Shown here: positions 1 through 11,193 of the stretch, piece after piece
How positions within the stretch are numbered: position 1 is the first letter of the stretch
Layout: the number at the start of each line of letters is the position of its first letter
Source: Larix kaempferi
Lineage: Eukaryota > Streptophyta > Pinopsida > Pinales > Pinaceae
Assembly: GCA_027924585.1 (NCBI GenBank)
Contig: BSBM01000965.1
Span: 2,480,001 to 2,544,000, forward strand
Direction of reading: 5' to 3'
DNA length: 64,000 nucleotides
Translations under genes and position numbers: made by a program
The notes under the pieces: generated by a model
Databases searched by the model: none
Told to the model about the DNA's origin: nothing
The model's input: only the letters and a program-made list of their open reading frames with translations

Positions 1-780
1 TTAAGGGTTCAAGGGATTTAGTGCTCTAGGGTTAGGTTCTTAGGGTTTATGAGGTTAGTAATTAATGGTGAAGGGGTTAAAGGTTTAAAGGATTATAAGG
101 GGTAAACTAGAGATTAGAGGTTAATGCACACGCCCAAGAGAGAATTCTAAAGTCAAGAGAGGAGAGATCAATCCCATGGGAGAGAGATCAAGCAAACATA
201 GATCTCTCATGCAAACAAAGACTGCACATGCAAACATAGAGCAACAAGAAAATGTAGGTTACACAGGCACAAGGGAGATCGCACATGCAAACATAGTGTA
301 GAGGTAAACAATTAGTTTACCTCTATAGGGTAAGCTAGAGCATAGATGTTAATGATTAAAGGATTAGAGGTAAATAGTTAAAGTACTTAAAGGGTTTAGG
401 GGTTAGTGGCTTTAAGGGCAAAGGGATTTAGGGCTCTGGGGTTAGGGGATTAGGTTTTAAATGATTAGGAATTAAGGGCTTAGGTGCTATGTTGAGGGAT
501 TATAAGGGGTTAAGGTCTCAGGGTATTAGAGGATAAGGACTACGAGGATGGGAGATAAGGGGTTAATTAAAGGACTAGATCTTTGAGGATTAGGATATTT
601 ATAATTTAAGGGATTTACAGATCGATTATTAGTGGGGTAAGGTATAAAAGGTTAGGATTGATTGTCAACGGGTCAAAGTGTTAAGGGATTATGTGTCAAT
701 AGCTTAGGTGTTTAGGGGTTTAGGGATTTAGGTTGTTTGGACCTTAGGAATTATGGGTTTAGGCATTTAATTTTATCTAT
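1..780. repeat. Degenerate telomere-like repeat tract
   Basis: The stretch is packed with imperfect variants of the plant telomere heptamer TTTAGGG, such as agggttta, agggattta and ggggttagg, all with the G-rich strand on top. Spacing is irregular and there is no long run of perfect heptamers, so this looks like an old interstitial telomere-like or satellite tract rather than a chromosome end. Between about 121 and 320 it is interrupted by a different purine-rich piece in which 'atgcaaacatag' type words recur. No gene is seen. It continues past the left edge of the window. Confidence 0.6.
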
Positions 781-866
781 CCTCATTCCTCTCTCCACCT
801 CCATAAATTTATGTCCCTTTCTCCCCCCCTCGTATCCCCTTTCTCTCTCTCACCCCTTATCTCCAT
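781..866. repeat. Pyrimidine-rich low-complexity tract
   Basis: The top strand is almost pure C and T here (ctctctccacctcc, tttctcccccc, tttctctctctcacccc). It separates the telomere-like repeat from the first mobile element. No function can be assigned. Confidence 0.5.
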
Positions 867-940
867 TCAAAACTTAACAAATAGTTTATGTGGTTTATAA
901 CGCTAGAGGGTTTTGTAACTCCAAAACGCTCTAGAGTTAT

Positions 941-974
941 GTTTCTCCAAAACGCTAGAGCATTTTGGAGAAAC
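941..974. repeat. Perfect 12-bp inverted repeat with 10-nt loop
   Basis: The arms gtttctccaaaa (941-952) and ttttggagaaac (963-974) are exact reverse complements around the loop cgctagagca. A slightly different copy of the right arm plus the following 'aaaacgctagagcattttt' type sequence recurs at 22232-22267, just outside the right end of the TatA element. It may be the border of an older repeat into which TatA inserted. Confidence 0.6.
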
Positions 975-1225
975 AAAATGCTAGAGCATTTTTGTTGGCT
1001 TACTACCTTGTTCTTTAACTTTCTTGTACTGACTCAAGTTCTGCGCAGTGATGGGGCCAACAATGCCACTTCTCCACCGATCCTTTCGGCAACAACCTGC
1101 AAACAAGACGAGGTCTCACCCGAGGTGAAGTTATGGGGGATTACAGAAGCAGGTTTCTGTAATCAAGTGATGCACGGTTATGGAATTGGTGCGAGTGAAG
1201 TTCTCCCGACTTCGCATATACTTCA

Positions 1226-2331
1226 TGATTACTGCACACTTCGTAACTTATACAATACAATGCAATACAACAGCACAAGTCTAGGACTGCGCTTCTAAAG
1301 AATCACACATATTACAGAGTTCACTGACTTAGTGTTTACCCGAATAACTCATACATTGAACATGCTCAGAACTACTTGCACATTCAATCATACATGTTCA
1401 ATACTTAACATATTATTCTCATCAACCATACGAGTGAAAATACGTATAAAAGAGAGAACATACATAACATGAACATAAACACAAGTAATCACATAGATTC
1501 AATCACACGGCACGTGTATTTATGTGGTTCACCGCCAGGATGGGAGCTACATTCATGGGAACTATTGTTTATATTAATGGGAAGGGTCAACAATTCCAGT
1601 TTGTGCACTCAGTTGTAGACTCTTCTCTCTATAGTGGGTCTCTGTGTACACAACTACGGAGCCTCTTTTTCTCTTCTTGTCTCTTACAATACAAAACTGA
1701 GACCAAGAATGACCAACGAAGACCAACCGTTCCCTTACAAAACTGCCCCTTTTATAGATCGTGCCCGAAGGTCACGTGTTTACAATGAGTGTGGGCCAAA
1801 ATCCCTATACTACCCAACCCCCCCCAAAAAAAATGGTGTGGTTACCCCATTAACCAGGACTGTCGTAGTCAACAACTACTTTAATTGACTTCGGTCATCT
1901 TTCTGTGTTGCTTCTGGCTCTAACGGCTCTTTAGAAAATTGTTGTTCTGACTGCGCAGCTCTGACTATGTTTTGGCACGTCCCTTTCTACGGCTCTGCTT
2001 CATCTTTCATTATCGGTCCGTCGTTCTGCTTCTAACGGTTTCCACCATTCTAGATGTCTTAGTACTGTCTGTACTAAGGTGACAGGTCTCTTTCCTCCAA
2101 TTTCACGCCACTCCTCACCCTACTCTTGGGATTCTATGAAGTGGCTTACCCAAAATAGGTCGTTGTTGGACCACGCTTCGCTTGTACATCGTTGCCAAAA
2201 ATAACTATTGCACTAGTGCTACGCACCAACAAAACTGCGCCATGCTTGGACTTCACTTTTCCACTGCGCTTACTTGGACTTCGCTTTTCCAAAACCTGTG
2301 CCACTTGGGCCATGCCCAATAGGCCCTAACA
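1226..2331 (-). repeat. TatA 3' LTR (left copy)
   Basis: From about 1230 to 2318 this aligns with the interrupted right copy at 15024-15434 plus 21551-22229. Shared landmarks are 'acttatac.atacaatgcaa', 'cataacatgaacataaacac', 'gtttatattaatgggaagg' and 'tgggccaaaatccctatac'. Read on the minus strand it starts TGTTAGGGCC and so has the usual TG end. The two copies differ far more than the other LTR pairs here. This copy holds the uninterrupted 'tagtgggtctctg' site, the empty-site version of the chromovirus target in the right LTR. The 5' part (about 1001-1225) has no partner on the right, so the left boundary is uncertain. Confidence 0.7.
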
Positions 2332-2617
2332 CTTAATCATGGATCGTCTCTGATCCACTTGGCTCTAGATGCATGTCCTATTGAGGAATCATTTTCTAGT
2401 GAAGTCCTAAAGAGTTGCGCTCAACTTCGCAACTGCGTCCTTTGTTTCATGCTCAAAGTCCTTAACAATTTCCACCATCTCATGTGAGACGTCTTCCTGA
2501 GCATACTCCTTTACTGTCTTCTCCGTGGTGCGGGAGTTCTTGCAGTTTTTCTTCTATTTATTCGGTAAGGGAGAGCATCTCTTCTTGCTTTGGTTGTAAC
2601 CTTGTTGCAGTATCATG
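2332..2617 (-). pseudogene. TatA accessory ORF, C-terminal remnant
   Basis: The minus strand can be read as a short Lys/Glu/Gln-rich peptide with a coiled-coil look (for example QEEMLSLTE and EEKLQELPHH), broken by stops. It sits between the LTR and an LTR-like insertion at 2618-3050, and probably continues the accessory ORF that resumes at 3056. The assignment rests on position and composition only. Confidence 0.3.
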
Positions 2618-3050
2618 TTAGAAAAATAGGATCGCAAAGCAATAAACAATAAATAATATGAAAATACAAATTACACAGACACATTACGAGAGATACACCA
2701 ATATACCATGGTTCACCTAGATGGGCTACGTCCACACAGAAATTTCTAGTCCTTATTATTATACTATCCAGCAAATGAAGGGATACAACCTACAACACAT
2801 TCGCTACACTTCCTCTTCATTGTCTTAGAGTCTCTCTTCCACGATCTCAGAGATATTTACAATTCATAATACCTAATACATCAACCCTATCCATATTACA
2901 ATGTCTTTCTTATAAAGGAGAAATACCATGGGAAAATACCACGGGTTAACCAAAACCATGGGCCCATAATTTGTTGGCAAAAAAACCTTGGACTTCCTAT
3001 TACGCATTCCAGGATCATAACCAAACCTAGGGTACAAACACAACTGAATC
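2618..3050. repeat. LTR-like segment inside TatA accessory ORF
   Basis: The segment begins TGTTAGAAAAATAGG and contains a 'ccatggttcacctagatgggctacg' type block, a wording that also occurs in modified form inside the TatA LTRs ('gtggttcacc..aggatgg'). It splits two pieces of minus-strand coiled-coil-like coding sequence. I could not find a convincing 5-bp target duplication, so it may be a solo LTR, a fragment of another element, or just diverged TatA sequence. Confidence 0.3.
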
Positions 3051-3055
3051 ATCAT

Positions 3056-5067
3056 CTATGAGACTAGAAGATCAGGCTCCACAACCAACATATTAGCCTC
3101 CTTCTCCCTCGGAACTTTCAGTTCTCTTGTTAACTTCTTAACTTCTGCGAACTTCTGGATTTTCTCTCTGGGCTTCAAGGTTTTCATGGCTGCGTTCACA
3201 GAGTCCAGCTCTTCCTTCCTTTGATGCAAGTTGTCCTGAATTTGCGCAGGTAAGGATATTCCTGTAGCGTATCCCATACCTTAGTAGCTTCTTCCAGTAA
3301 GTCTTGGCATTTTTTTATTTTGGCAGAGATATTCTCTATTGAAGCCTTTAGTGTTGTGACTCTTGCTTCTCCCATATCTAGCGGGGTACTAGATGGATTC
3401 TCAGTTTGTAGGATAGCAACCTCTTCCTTGTGGGCGATCTCCATGTCTGCCATATATTCTTTAAGATCGCTTACTACCTTGCCAGTATGAACTATTGTAT
3501 CTTCTAACTCCAGTCGCACTTCACATTTTGGTATCTACACACATACCGTAGCAACTGACTCTTCCAGCCTTCTTCGCTTCTCCTGCATTTTAGCTAGTTC
3601 TCTTGTTTTCTGTGCACATACCTCGGTCAGATCTTTGTATCTTTCTTCTAGATGTAGGTTCTGATTGTAAGAGACTATGTCTCTATAACTGATCTCTTCC
3701 ATGACCTACAAGTATAGATTGTGCAACCCCTCAAGAGGTATCATGCCAATGTTAATGTCGAGGTGCTACAACCTCTTCGCACCTTCGGTTAACTCATAAT
3801 TTGGGAAGATGATGTTAATTGAATGCATTCTAACTAGGTGGGGTTTCATTGTGAAGGTAGGTGGCCTTCTCTTTCTTTGACTGGATTCACCCATCTTGCC
3901 TTCAGAGTCAAACTCTCTAACCAAGTCCTACTGGACTTGTTCTATCTTCGCAACCATAATATTGAGCTCTATGAGATTCTGGATCAGCTGCGCTTGAGCC
4001 TCTTTGCTCTTGTTGTATTTTATAGTGAGTGCCTCCTCTAGATGATCTCATATGCACAGTGCAATGCAGTCGTAGTCATCATCGTGTAGCTACGCCTCTA
4101 GTAGAGTCTTGGTCGCCTTATGCTTCTTCCTGGGTCCTTTTCCTAGTGTCAAACTTTCAGGTTACTTTCTCTTTTCCCTTGTTTGTACTTCAGTAGTGTC
4201 TTTTTCTATTTCCTATTCGTATAGTGGATCTTTAGATTTGCTTTCATCTAATATGGTATGTATTTCCAATGGTGCATCGACCTTCCACTCTGGTGGCCAG
4301 TCTTCCATGGTGAGCTCGATCCTCTGCGCATCCAGCTTGTAATCCATTGGGAACCATTCTGGGTTCTGGTTCTCTGCCCTTGGCTGAATATAGATACAAT
4401 GCAAGTCATCCTTGAATACCAATATTTGGAGATACATGGTTGTTGATTCCTTTGAAATGTGCGGAGTGTGTAGTATCACATCGCACAACTACCCGTAGTA
4501 AGTGTACATTTGTCCATTGTTTACACGTTGTCTTTTAGGCGGCGCATTTTCCCACATGTTGGCATATTTTGTCACTCTGCAATCTCCCGTTATCATTGGA
4601 AGGTTGTTCTAGTACAGTTTCTCCTTCTAGCCTACAAAAGCAATGAGTATAAGCAGCCAAGTGTAGTGAAATGCGCTTCCATTCTCCTGAGTTTCACGTA
4701 AACCATCCAGGAACTCATTCAATAAATAACTTTCCCAATTGTATGTGTGTCCATCCTTGGCCTTTGCAGCTAGGAGAAATGTTGTGATTGACACCTCCGC
4801 AAGTCTGCATTTCTGCAAAATTTTTCCTACGAGCAGCTGGACAGTCAACCATGTAGCTTTGTCTTCAATTCCATTTGTGACATAGCCCTGGTTCCCCTTA
4901 ACTTATTGGAATTATTCCTTCATGTTCTTGGCAATCTCTTTGTCCTTCAAATTTCCCACAAACTCCGCTAAAAAATCATCACCTCGCTTGCTGAGATCGG
5001 TGATTCGGTGGATTAGGTCGACATTGATATCGATCCTACGGTCGAGCCATAGATGTCCCTAGTGCGT
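3056..5067 (-). pseudogene. TatA accessory ORF downstream of integrase
   Basis: Broken minus-strand coding pieces run from about 5067 to 3056, after integrase in element order. The first part (about 5060-4600) holds a compact domain with TWLTVQLLVGKILQ, YNWESYLLNEFLDGL and FHYTWLLILIAFVG. The middle (4488-4213) is acidic and tryptophan-rich (MEDWPPEWKVDAPLEI). The last part (3519-3056) is strongly heptad-like and Lys/Glu-rich, and likely a coiled coil. Stops, often TAG, interrupt it. An extra ORF 3' of pol is known from several plant retroelement lineages, but I do not recognise this protein and assign no function. Confidence 0.45.
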
Positions 5068-5808
5068 GCACGACAGCAAAGTGAACTTTGGTGCATGGCA
5101 CAGTGAACTTCTTGACCCAGAACCTCTTTCTGGAACAAATTTCTTAATGGATGTTTTCATCAACACAGCAAGCCCAGAGCATTTAAATTCATTCACAACC
5201 TGTTTGACTGTAGATTGTTTAGACATTCACTTGGAAATTGGTTTGTATGCTCTCAATATTGCTCGACACTCACTGGTAAAAACTGAAATTCTTCTTGCGG
5301 TAAAAATGAAAACTTACAGTAAAGCTCGTGAGTCTAGGCTTAGCGCTATTTATAGGCATAGTTAACCTTGAGGTGCTCCCAAAAATGGCTCGATGAGAAT
5401 TAAATGTTGTGTCCGTTGGCCAAATTCATCAATTATCTTGGTCCTTTCCTTCATCGAATGCTTCGAAAATGGCTAAATTCGCGTCAAATGCAAAAGCGGC
5501 CATTGGCAAAAACACTGTATAATGACTATTTTTTCGACCGACATTTTAATGGCTAGTTTTGTTGAACTGCGCTCATGGCTCTGACAATTTTTTTTTATCG
5601 AAGTTCCTCTATGCACTTATTCTCCTTCATATTTAACTTTGCATCTACGCTTCTTATTGGTACTTCGCTTCAAATCTTCCAACGTGCATTTCGAATCACA
5701 ACTTCCAACGTGCACTTCGCATTTCGACAAAATTGTGTACACACTCTGTGCAAATTTTAGTGTCCAATTGCAACTGTACTTGAGACTTCAAATTTTCTTC
5801 GCTTCTGA
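5068..5808. other. Non-coding spacer between integrase and accessory ORF
   Basis: No convincing coding sequence is seen on either strand. There is a short duplicated phrase, 'cttccaacgtgca.ttcg', at about 5678 and 5703. It probably belongs to TatA as untranslated spacer. Confidence 0.4.
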
Positions 5809-6960
5809 TCAATGAGGGTCTAGCGAAGTAGGACTATCCCTGTAGGGTTTTAGTCTACTTCCATTAATAAGACCTGGTAGGTTTTTTTCCACTAATGTGG
5901 CGAGTTGAACTGCACCACCATTAGTAAAATACTTGACAACATATGGCCCTAGCCAATGCATCTTAAATTTTCCAGGAAACTTCATGAATTTACTATCATA
6001 GAGGAGAACAAGATCTCCTACATAAAAGGATTTATACTTGATGTGGTGGTCATGCCATGCTTTTTCTCTCTTTTTCTGCACTTGTTGATGAAATCCTGCA
6101 ATGAAGTGATCTTCTTCTAACCCAACCAAGTGTAGTATCCTTTCTTCCGTCTCCTCATCTGCCATTCCTATAAATGCTGCAATTCTCAAACATGGTACTA
6201 TGTATTCCATTGGCATCACAACTTCCTGTCCATATGCTAACCTGAAAGGTGTATGGCCTGTCAACTTCTTACAAGTTGTCCTATATTCCCATAAAATAGC
6301 TGGTATTCGCAGATCCCAATCATCCCTATTTGTATTACATACCTTAGTAAACACATCTTCCACCACTTTGTTAAAAGCTTCAACGATGCCATTGTCTTTT
6401 GGATGATATGGTGTGCTCTTCTGATGGTAAATCTGAAATTCCCCAGTCAGGGATTCAATAGTTCTATTCAAGAAGTGGGTTCCCTGATTGCTCATTAGGA
6501 TCTTTGGACATCCAAACCTTGTGAGGATTTTTTCAAAAATGAACTATGCGGTAGTAACTGTGCTACAGTCCTTGACTGGTTTTGCCTCTGCCCATCTGGT
6601 TAGATAGTCTGTAGTTGTAATAATGTATCTTGAACCAGTTCACTTTTCCGGTGGGTTGATAGGTCCCACAAAATCAATAGCCCATTTCTCAAAGGATTGC
6701 AATGTCAGTTGTGGCCTCAATGCCATCTCATCTCTATGAGATGGTTTCCCCATTCTTTAGAAAACATCGCAACTACGACAATGCTCCTTTGAATCCTTGT
6801 GGAGTGTAGGCCACCATAGTACTTTTCTTAAAATTTTCTGCGCAGTGTCTCTTCCTATGTAGTGGCCTCTAGACACCCCTGAATGTGATTCAACAAGTAC
6901 TTCATCTAGTCCTAGCTTGTATAATTGTCTTGTGATTATGGTGAAGTCTACTTCTTTTAC
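5809..6960 (-). pseudogene. TatA integrase
   Basis: The 228-codon open piece at 6495-5809 covers the second half of the catalytic core and the C-terminal domain; upstream pieces to about 6960 give the rest. Visible signatures are TTTDYLTRWAEAK (first Asp), [13 protein letters not shown] (where the second catalytic Asp is now Asn) and [13 protein letters not shown] (the Glu). These are followed by the [11 protein letters not shown] and [10 protein letters not shown] motifs of the gypsy integrase C-terminus. There is no chromodomain after it. The Asp-to-Asn change (G to A) and an upstream TAG stop mean it cannot be active. Integrase inserts the element cDNA into host DNA. Confidence 0.85.
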
Positions 6961-7053
6961 TACCAGTTGTTTCTTTTTCTACATAGTAAACTATGTAGGT
7001 GCCAACCCTATTGTAAGGAATTCTACAATATCCTTATAATAGTCATCTTCTAT

Positions 7054-7428
7054 CTAAATAGCAAACAAATGCGCATCTAGTAGATTATCTTCCAGGCTGG
7101 TGGGTTCTTTACCCGAATCAATTTTGGAAAGGTGGTCAGGTCCTGAGTTCAACCTTCCTGGCTTAACACCGATTTCAAAATGATACTCTTGAAATAGTAA
7201 TAACCATCTACATATTCTTCCCCCTAACACTGGTTTATTAACCAAATATTTCAAAGTTGAATGGTCAGTAAACATACGGAAGTGCGCACCTAGCAAGTAG
7301 TGTATGAAATTATGTAGTGTGTACACCATGGCTAAACCTTCTCTTTCTATTGTGGTATAATTCTTTTATGTTGAGGACATCTTCTTGCTTGAGAATGAAA
7401 TAGGATGGTCAATGCCTCCCTCACCTGG
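7054..7428 (-). pseudogene. TatA RNase H
   Basis: The minus-strand piece 7329-7054 contains MFTDHSTLKYLVNKPV and GGRICRWLLLFQEYHFEI, then KPGRLNSGPDHLSKI. This is the C-terminal half of gypsy RNase H, followed by the linker to integrase. The N-terminal half, with HVHVDASSIALGIVLA, is at the end of the RT piece. RNase H removes the RNA strand during reverse transcription. At least one stop or frame change near 7370-7430 separates the two halves. Confidence 0.8.
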
Positions 7429-8480
7429 CTAAGCTAGCACAATGCCAAGTGCGATGGATGAAGCATCTACATGCACATGGAATGGCTTACTCCAATCTGG
7501 AAAAACTAAGATAGGCATAGTTACCATCCTCTCTTTCAATGTGTCTAATCCTTTTTGACAGTCCTTAGTCCAAATAAACTTCGCTTCTTTCTTCAATAAT
7601 TTTTCGATAGGCGCAGTGATCTGCGCATATCCTTTAATGAACTTTCTATAGTAGCCTATGTGTCCTAATATAGTGCGTAGTTTCTTTATGGAATTAGGTG
7701 CTAGAAGATTCATAATAACTGCGATTTTAGCTAGGTCGACCATCAATCCTTGTTTACAAACAATGTGTCCCAGTAGAGTTCCATAGGGAACATAGAATAT
7801 GCTTTTCTTCAAGTTAAGGGAGAGATGATGTTGTCTAAACTTTGCTAACATCAGTCTTAAGCTGGCATAATGGTTCTTTAGTAGCCCAAATATTGTCCAT
7901 TCCTTAAAATATACTTCTAAAAATTTATGGATAAAATCCTTGAATGCAGCAACAACTACTCTCGAGAAAATAGAAGGTGTGTTCTTCAGACCAAAGGGCA
8001 TAACTGTGTACTGAAATGAGCCCCATTTAGTGGAAAATGTGGTCGTGTGCCTATCTATTGTATCAATTCTGATCTAGTGATATCCATAAAATCCATCAGT
8101 GAAAGAGTATGCTTCATTCCCTCCAACATTTTCTAACACTTCATCTGTGAATGGAGTAGGAAATGGGTCATGTAGCGATGCGTCATTCAACTTCCGAAGA
8201 TCTATGCAGATCCTAAATTCACCTTTAGTTTTCTTTTCCTGGATAACCATGGGAATTATCCATTATGGATCTTATACAGGTTCAATGATTCCTGTGTCGA
8301 TCATCTTATCGAGCTCTGCTTTTACTCTTTCTTTGTATCTTGGATTAATTCGATAAGGTCTCTGCTTAATGTGATTCGCATCTGGCTTGAGAGGTATTTT
8401 CATGACTCCCAAGTCCCAAAATGCCTTTAATTTTGGAAAAATTCGTAGGAAATAAGTCTTCATATTCGCGGAGTAAATCT
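7429..8480 (-). pseudogene. TatA reverse transcriptase
   Basis: The 190-codon piece at 8001-7429 begins with MPFGLKNTPSIFSR and contains LLGHIVCKQGL and GHIGYYRKFIKGYAQ, typical of Ty3/gypsy RT palm and thumb. The N-terminal part at 8463-8272 holds the ANHIKQRPYRINPRYKERV and GIIEPV motifs that open the RT. The catalytic YxDD box reads YFKE here, whereas the related TatB copy keeps YMDD, so this enzyme is dead. Stops between 8010 and 8270 break the fingers region. Confidence 0.85.
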
Positions 8481-9400
8481 ACTATCTGCGCAACCGTCTC
8501 TGCCTCCCAGTAGTCACCTATAGAAGCAAACTTCAGTTCTTAAGGAGTTCCGATGTTCACTTTCGAAGTCTTTACAGGATTACTTAGGTCCAAAATTTCT
8601 AATGGGGGTCCTTCTACTTTGCGCTTTCCTTCCGACTTAGGTATGTTAACATTGCGCAGGTCGTCATCTTCACTTTCTTCTTCATCTTCGTCTAAAGTGA
8701 AATTATAACATTCCAGGGTATGCTCTAGTTGTATTTCCTATTCTGATTGTTGATACACAGGTTCTGGTGTGTCGTTGAATATCTTCTTTTTGATGATCTG
8801 GAGTGCTTCATTTATACTGGGACATTCATCCTCAAAGCTGAAATTTGCATTGAATTTCTTAGTCATGATGGACCATTATACTGTCCCTCTACGGAGCTCT
8901 ATTTCTATGTACCAGTTCTTCAAAATTTGCTCCAATGTGTGTACAGACCGATGGACCCATTCTGCTTGCGGTACGTGTGTCCATGCTTTCACGCAAAGGT
9001 TTATGTGATCTCTAGGATCAGTTTGTCCATTGTATTTGATGTGTACAAGTTCAGTCTGTTCTAGAAATCCGATGTTCATCATGTGCTTACATTCTTCCCA
9101 TGTGGTTAGATTCTGCTTATGCAGAGCCCACCATCTAGCAGGTGTAGTGCGCAGTTTTGTATCCAATGTTGTTAACTTATGTTCATCTGAAACTGATATA
9201 AGATATTCTTGAAAAAAATGCATGAATATTATTCAAACCATCATAAGTAGGGATTGGACTTACCTCTGTTATGATCCAATGTAGTGATCTAGTGAGCTGC
9301 GCACATCTCCTTATAGACACTTCGTGCATTCTACTCTGCTAGTTCTCGATTCCTGCATCTGATTCTAATATGCAAGAACTATCACATCACCAACTCAGTG
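8481..9400 (-). pseudogene. TatA second gag-like domain between protease and RT
   Basis: The 115-codon piece at 9223-8876 carries TPARWWALHKQNLTTWEECK and TDPRDHINLCVKAW. The aromatic pair followed by a 'tW' segment and the 'DP..H' block resemble the retrotransposon gag (capsid-like) fold, although gag proper lies much further upstream at 14156-14995. Downstream, to 8481, is an acidic linker (DEDEEESEDDD) leading into RT. The TatB copy has the matching region in the same place at 41640-42420, so this is a lineage feature rather than a local accident. Its role is unknown; a structural or packaging role is a guess. Confidence 0.5.
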
Positions 9401-9566
9401 TTCCATCATCAGTTGGGTTGACGTAATCTGCCTGATTCATTATCATCTTGTAGATATGATCTAGATCTTGCGCTCGACATTGTTCTCTTATTGGTTTAGT
9501 GTATCTAGGTCCTTGTGCAAAGTTTAAAGGTGCGATGACCCTGATAGTTGTTCCTTTGAATATCAT

Positions 9567-9880
9567 CTACTTCTTTTTCAAATTGATGATTGTGAGGTTA
9601 TCAATTGCCCAATCTATCCCCAATAATGCAAGATATGGATTGCTATCATCTATAATCTCAATAACCTCGAAGTCTGCTTGACTTCTCACTCCATCAATGT
9701 CGACAAGGACATTTGATAATCTCCCAAATGGTAGAACCTTTTGTTGATTAGCTAGTCTCAACTGTATTGGTGACCATGATAACTTTGGCTTCCCCATTTG
9801 TTCCTATGTCTGCTTTGTCAAGACATTTACTTCTGATCCTAAGTCAAGGATAATCTCGTCCATTTAAAATTCCCCGATCT
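9567..9880 (-). pseudogene. TatA aspartic protease
   Basis: On the minus strand the catalytic loop ILDLGSEVNVLTKQT is followed by an in-frame TAG where TatB and the family wording suggest Trp. Next come LSWSPIQLRLAN and the second conserved block, PYLALLGIDWAIDN. This is a retroviral-type aspartic protease, which cleaves the Gag-Pol polyprotein. The active site reads D-L-G rather than D-S/T-G. It lies between the gag zinc knuckles and the second gag-like domain. Confidence 0.75.
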
Positions 9881-10413
9881 ATGTAGTTAGTCTCATTTCT
9901 ATTCCAGTTCTTTTATGATTCTTAATATGATGAACCACTCTATGTGCTTCATTTACTACATTATGCTGCTCATAATGACTCAGCAGGATTTGTAGTTCTG
10001 TTCAGGAATTTTCATGCTTTAACAACTTCATACAACTCTGTAAAAGCTGCGCAATAGGACTAAAAACTGTGCAACAGGACTCATCGGGTCTATTGAAAGA
10101 CGCAATCGTCATATGAAGTTGGCATATCCATCATAGGCGTAGTCTCACTTCGCAACTTGATTCTTGGATTTAACGGTTCTAGCTCTTTGAAGGTTTCTCT
10201 TGCTTCCATGAAGACTTCCTTTTCTTTATTAAGGTTGAAATCAAGTGTTTTTCAAGTTGCTTTTCTTATCCAAGCCCCTTCAGTAGGCTTCTGTCTAGCT
10301 TGGTGATTCTTAGAAGTTGAAGATTCAGTTCTTTGATTTCCACCTGTGGTGGCTCCACTTTGTGTCACAGCATTAATGTTGCAATCTGTATTCCGTTTTT
10401 CAGCTGCGATCAT
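9881..10413 (-). pseudogene. TatA gag-protease linker
   Basis: This degenerate minus-strand sequence joins gag to protease. A readable stretch has EKEVFMEAREAFKELEPL, with several stops after it. No domain is recognised. Confidence 0.4.
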
Positions 10414-10874
10414 CTATATGTTCTGATTTTTAGCTTCTGGTCTTCTCTCTTTCTTTTTTGCTTGCAAAATAGGGCATACTTCAATGACATGTTCAAATGA
10501 TTTACAGTATTTACAAGTAGTACAAGGGTTCGTACAGTCTCTAGCTAGATGTCCTGGTTGAGCGCAGTTATAACACACAATCTTACCTATTCCTCGTCCT
10601 TGTCCAGTGTTTCGTTCTCTTCCTCTGAATACACCATGTCCTTTGTATGTGCCATGATCATTCTGTACATTTTCATTATTTTTCTGCGTTTCCCCTTGAA
10701 CTCTGTAGACATCATGTTTTCTTTCTATCATAAAGTCATATGCTCTACAGATTCTATCATCATGGCCAACTGACTTATAGAATGTGTAGTACAGTTTCGT
10801 TGGTGTTTGCATATACTTCTGAATTAGGTAACAATCTTCTGGCCGATGTCCTCTACATCGACAAATCTCACACC
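10414..10874 (-). pseudogene. TatA gag C-terminus with zinc knuckles
   Basis: The open piece contains tandem CCHC-type zinc knuckles: WCEICRCRGHRPEDC is intact, LYYTFYKSVGHDDRIC has lost its first two Cys, VCYNCAQPGHLARDC is intact, and CKYCKSFEHVIEVC is intact. With the one at 14161-14388 the gag has five such units. Zinc knuckles bind the element RNA for packaging. The reading is cut at 10879 by the non-autonomous element and resumes at 14156, so the two pieces were one ORF before that insertion. Confidence 0.85.
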
Positions 10875-10879
10875 ATGGT
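10875..10879. repeat. Target-site duplication ATGGT, left
   Basis: ATGGT directly precedes the left LTR (start TGAGGTGAAC) and is repeated at 14151-14155 directly after the right LTR. Confidence 0.85.
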
Positions 10880-11107
10880 TGAGGTGAACAATCAGTTTGC
10901 TCACACAAATCATTCACCAGAATACTTGATAAATTAAGTATGCCATGAATAATAAATATATATTGATAATTGAATAGATACAGGATGATAATAGATTACA
11001 ATGATGGCCCGCCTTAAATATGGCTCGGGAAATTGATATGAAAGGTCATGCCTTTTAATTAATTTTACTAATTCCTATTAATTATTATCTAATTTATATT
11101 CATTACA
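10880..11107 (-). repeat. 3' LTR of the non-autonomous element
   Basis: It is 228 bp, starts TGAGGTGAAC and ends ATTCATTACA on the plus strand. It aligns over its full length with 13923-14150 without gaps. Confidence 0.85.
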
Positions 11108-11193
11108 TTGCCACTCTCTTAGAAAGGCTTTGTTCTCAAATCCTTATAATGTTTCTGCATCATTTTCAGTGGTGTCATAGCTGAAAAAACATG

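Noticed and set aside
1-780. True chromosome end
   Set aside because: The heptamers are heavily degenerate and irregular, mixed with other sequence, and followed by retroelements.
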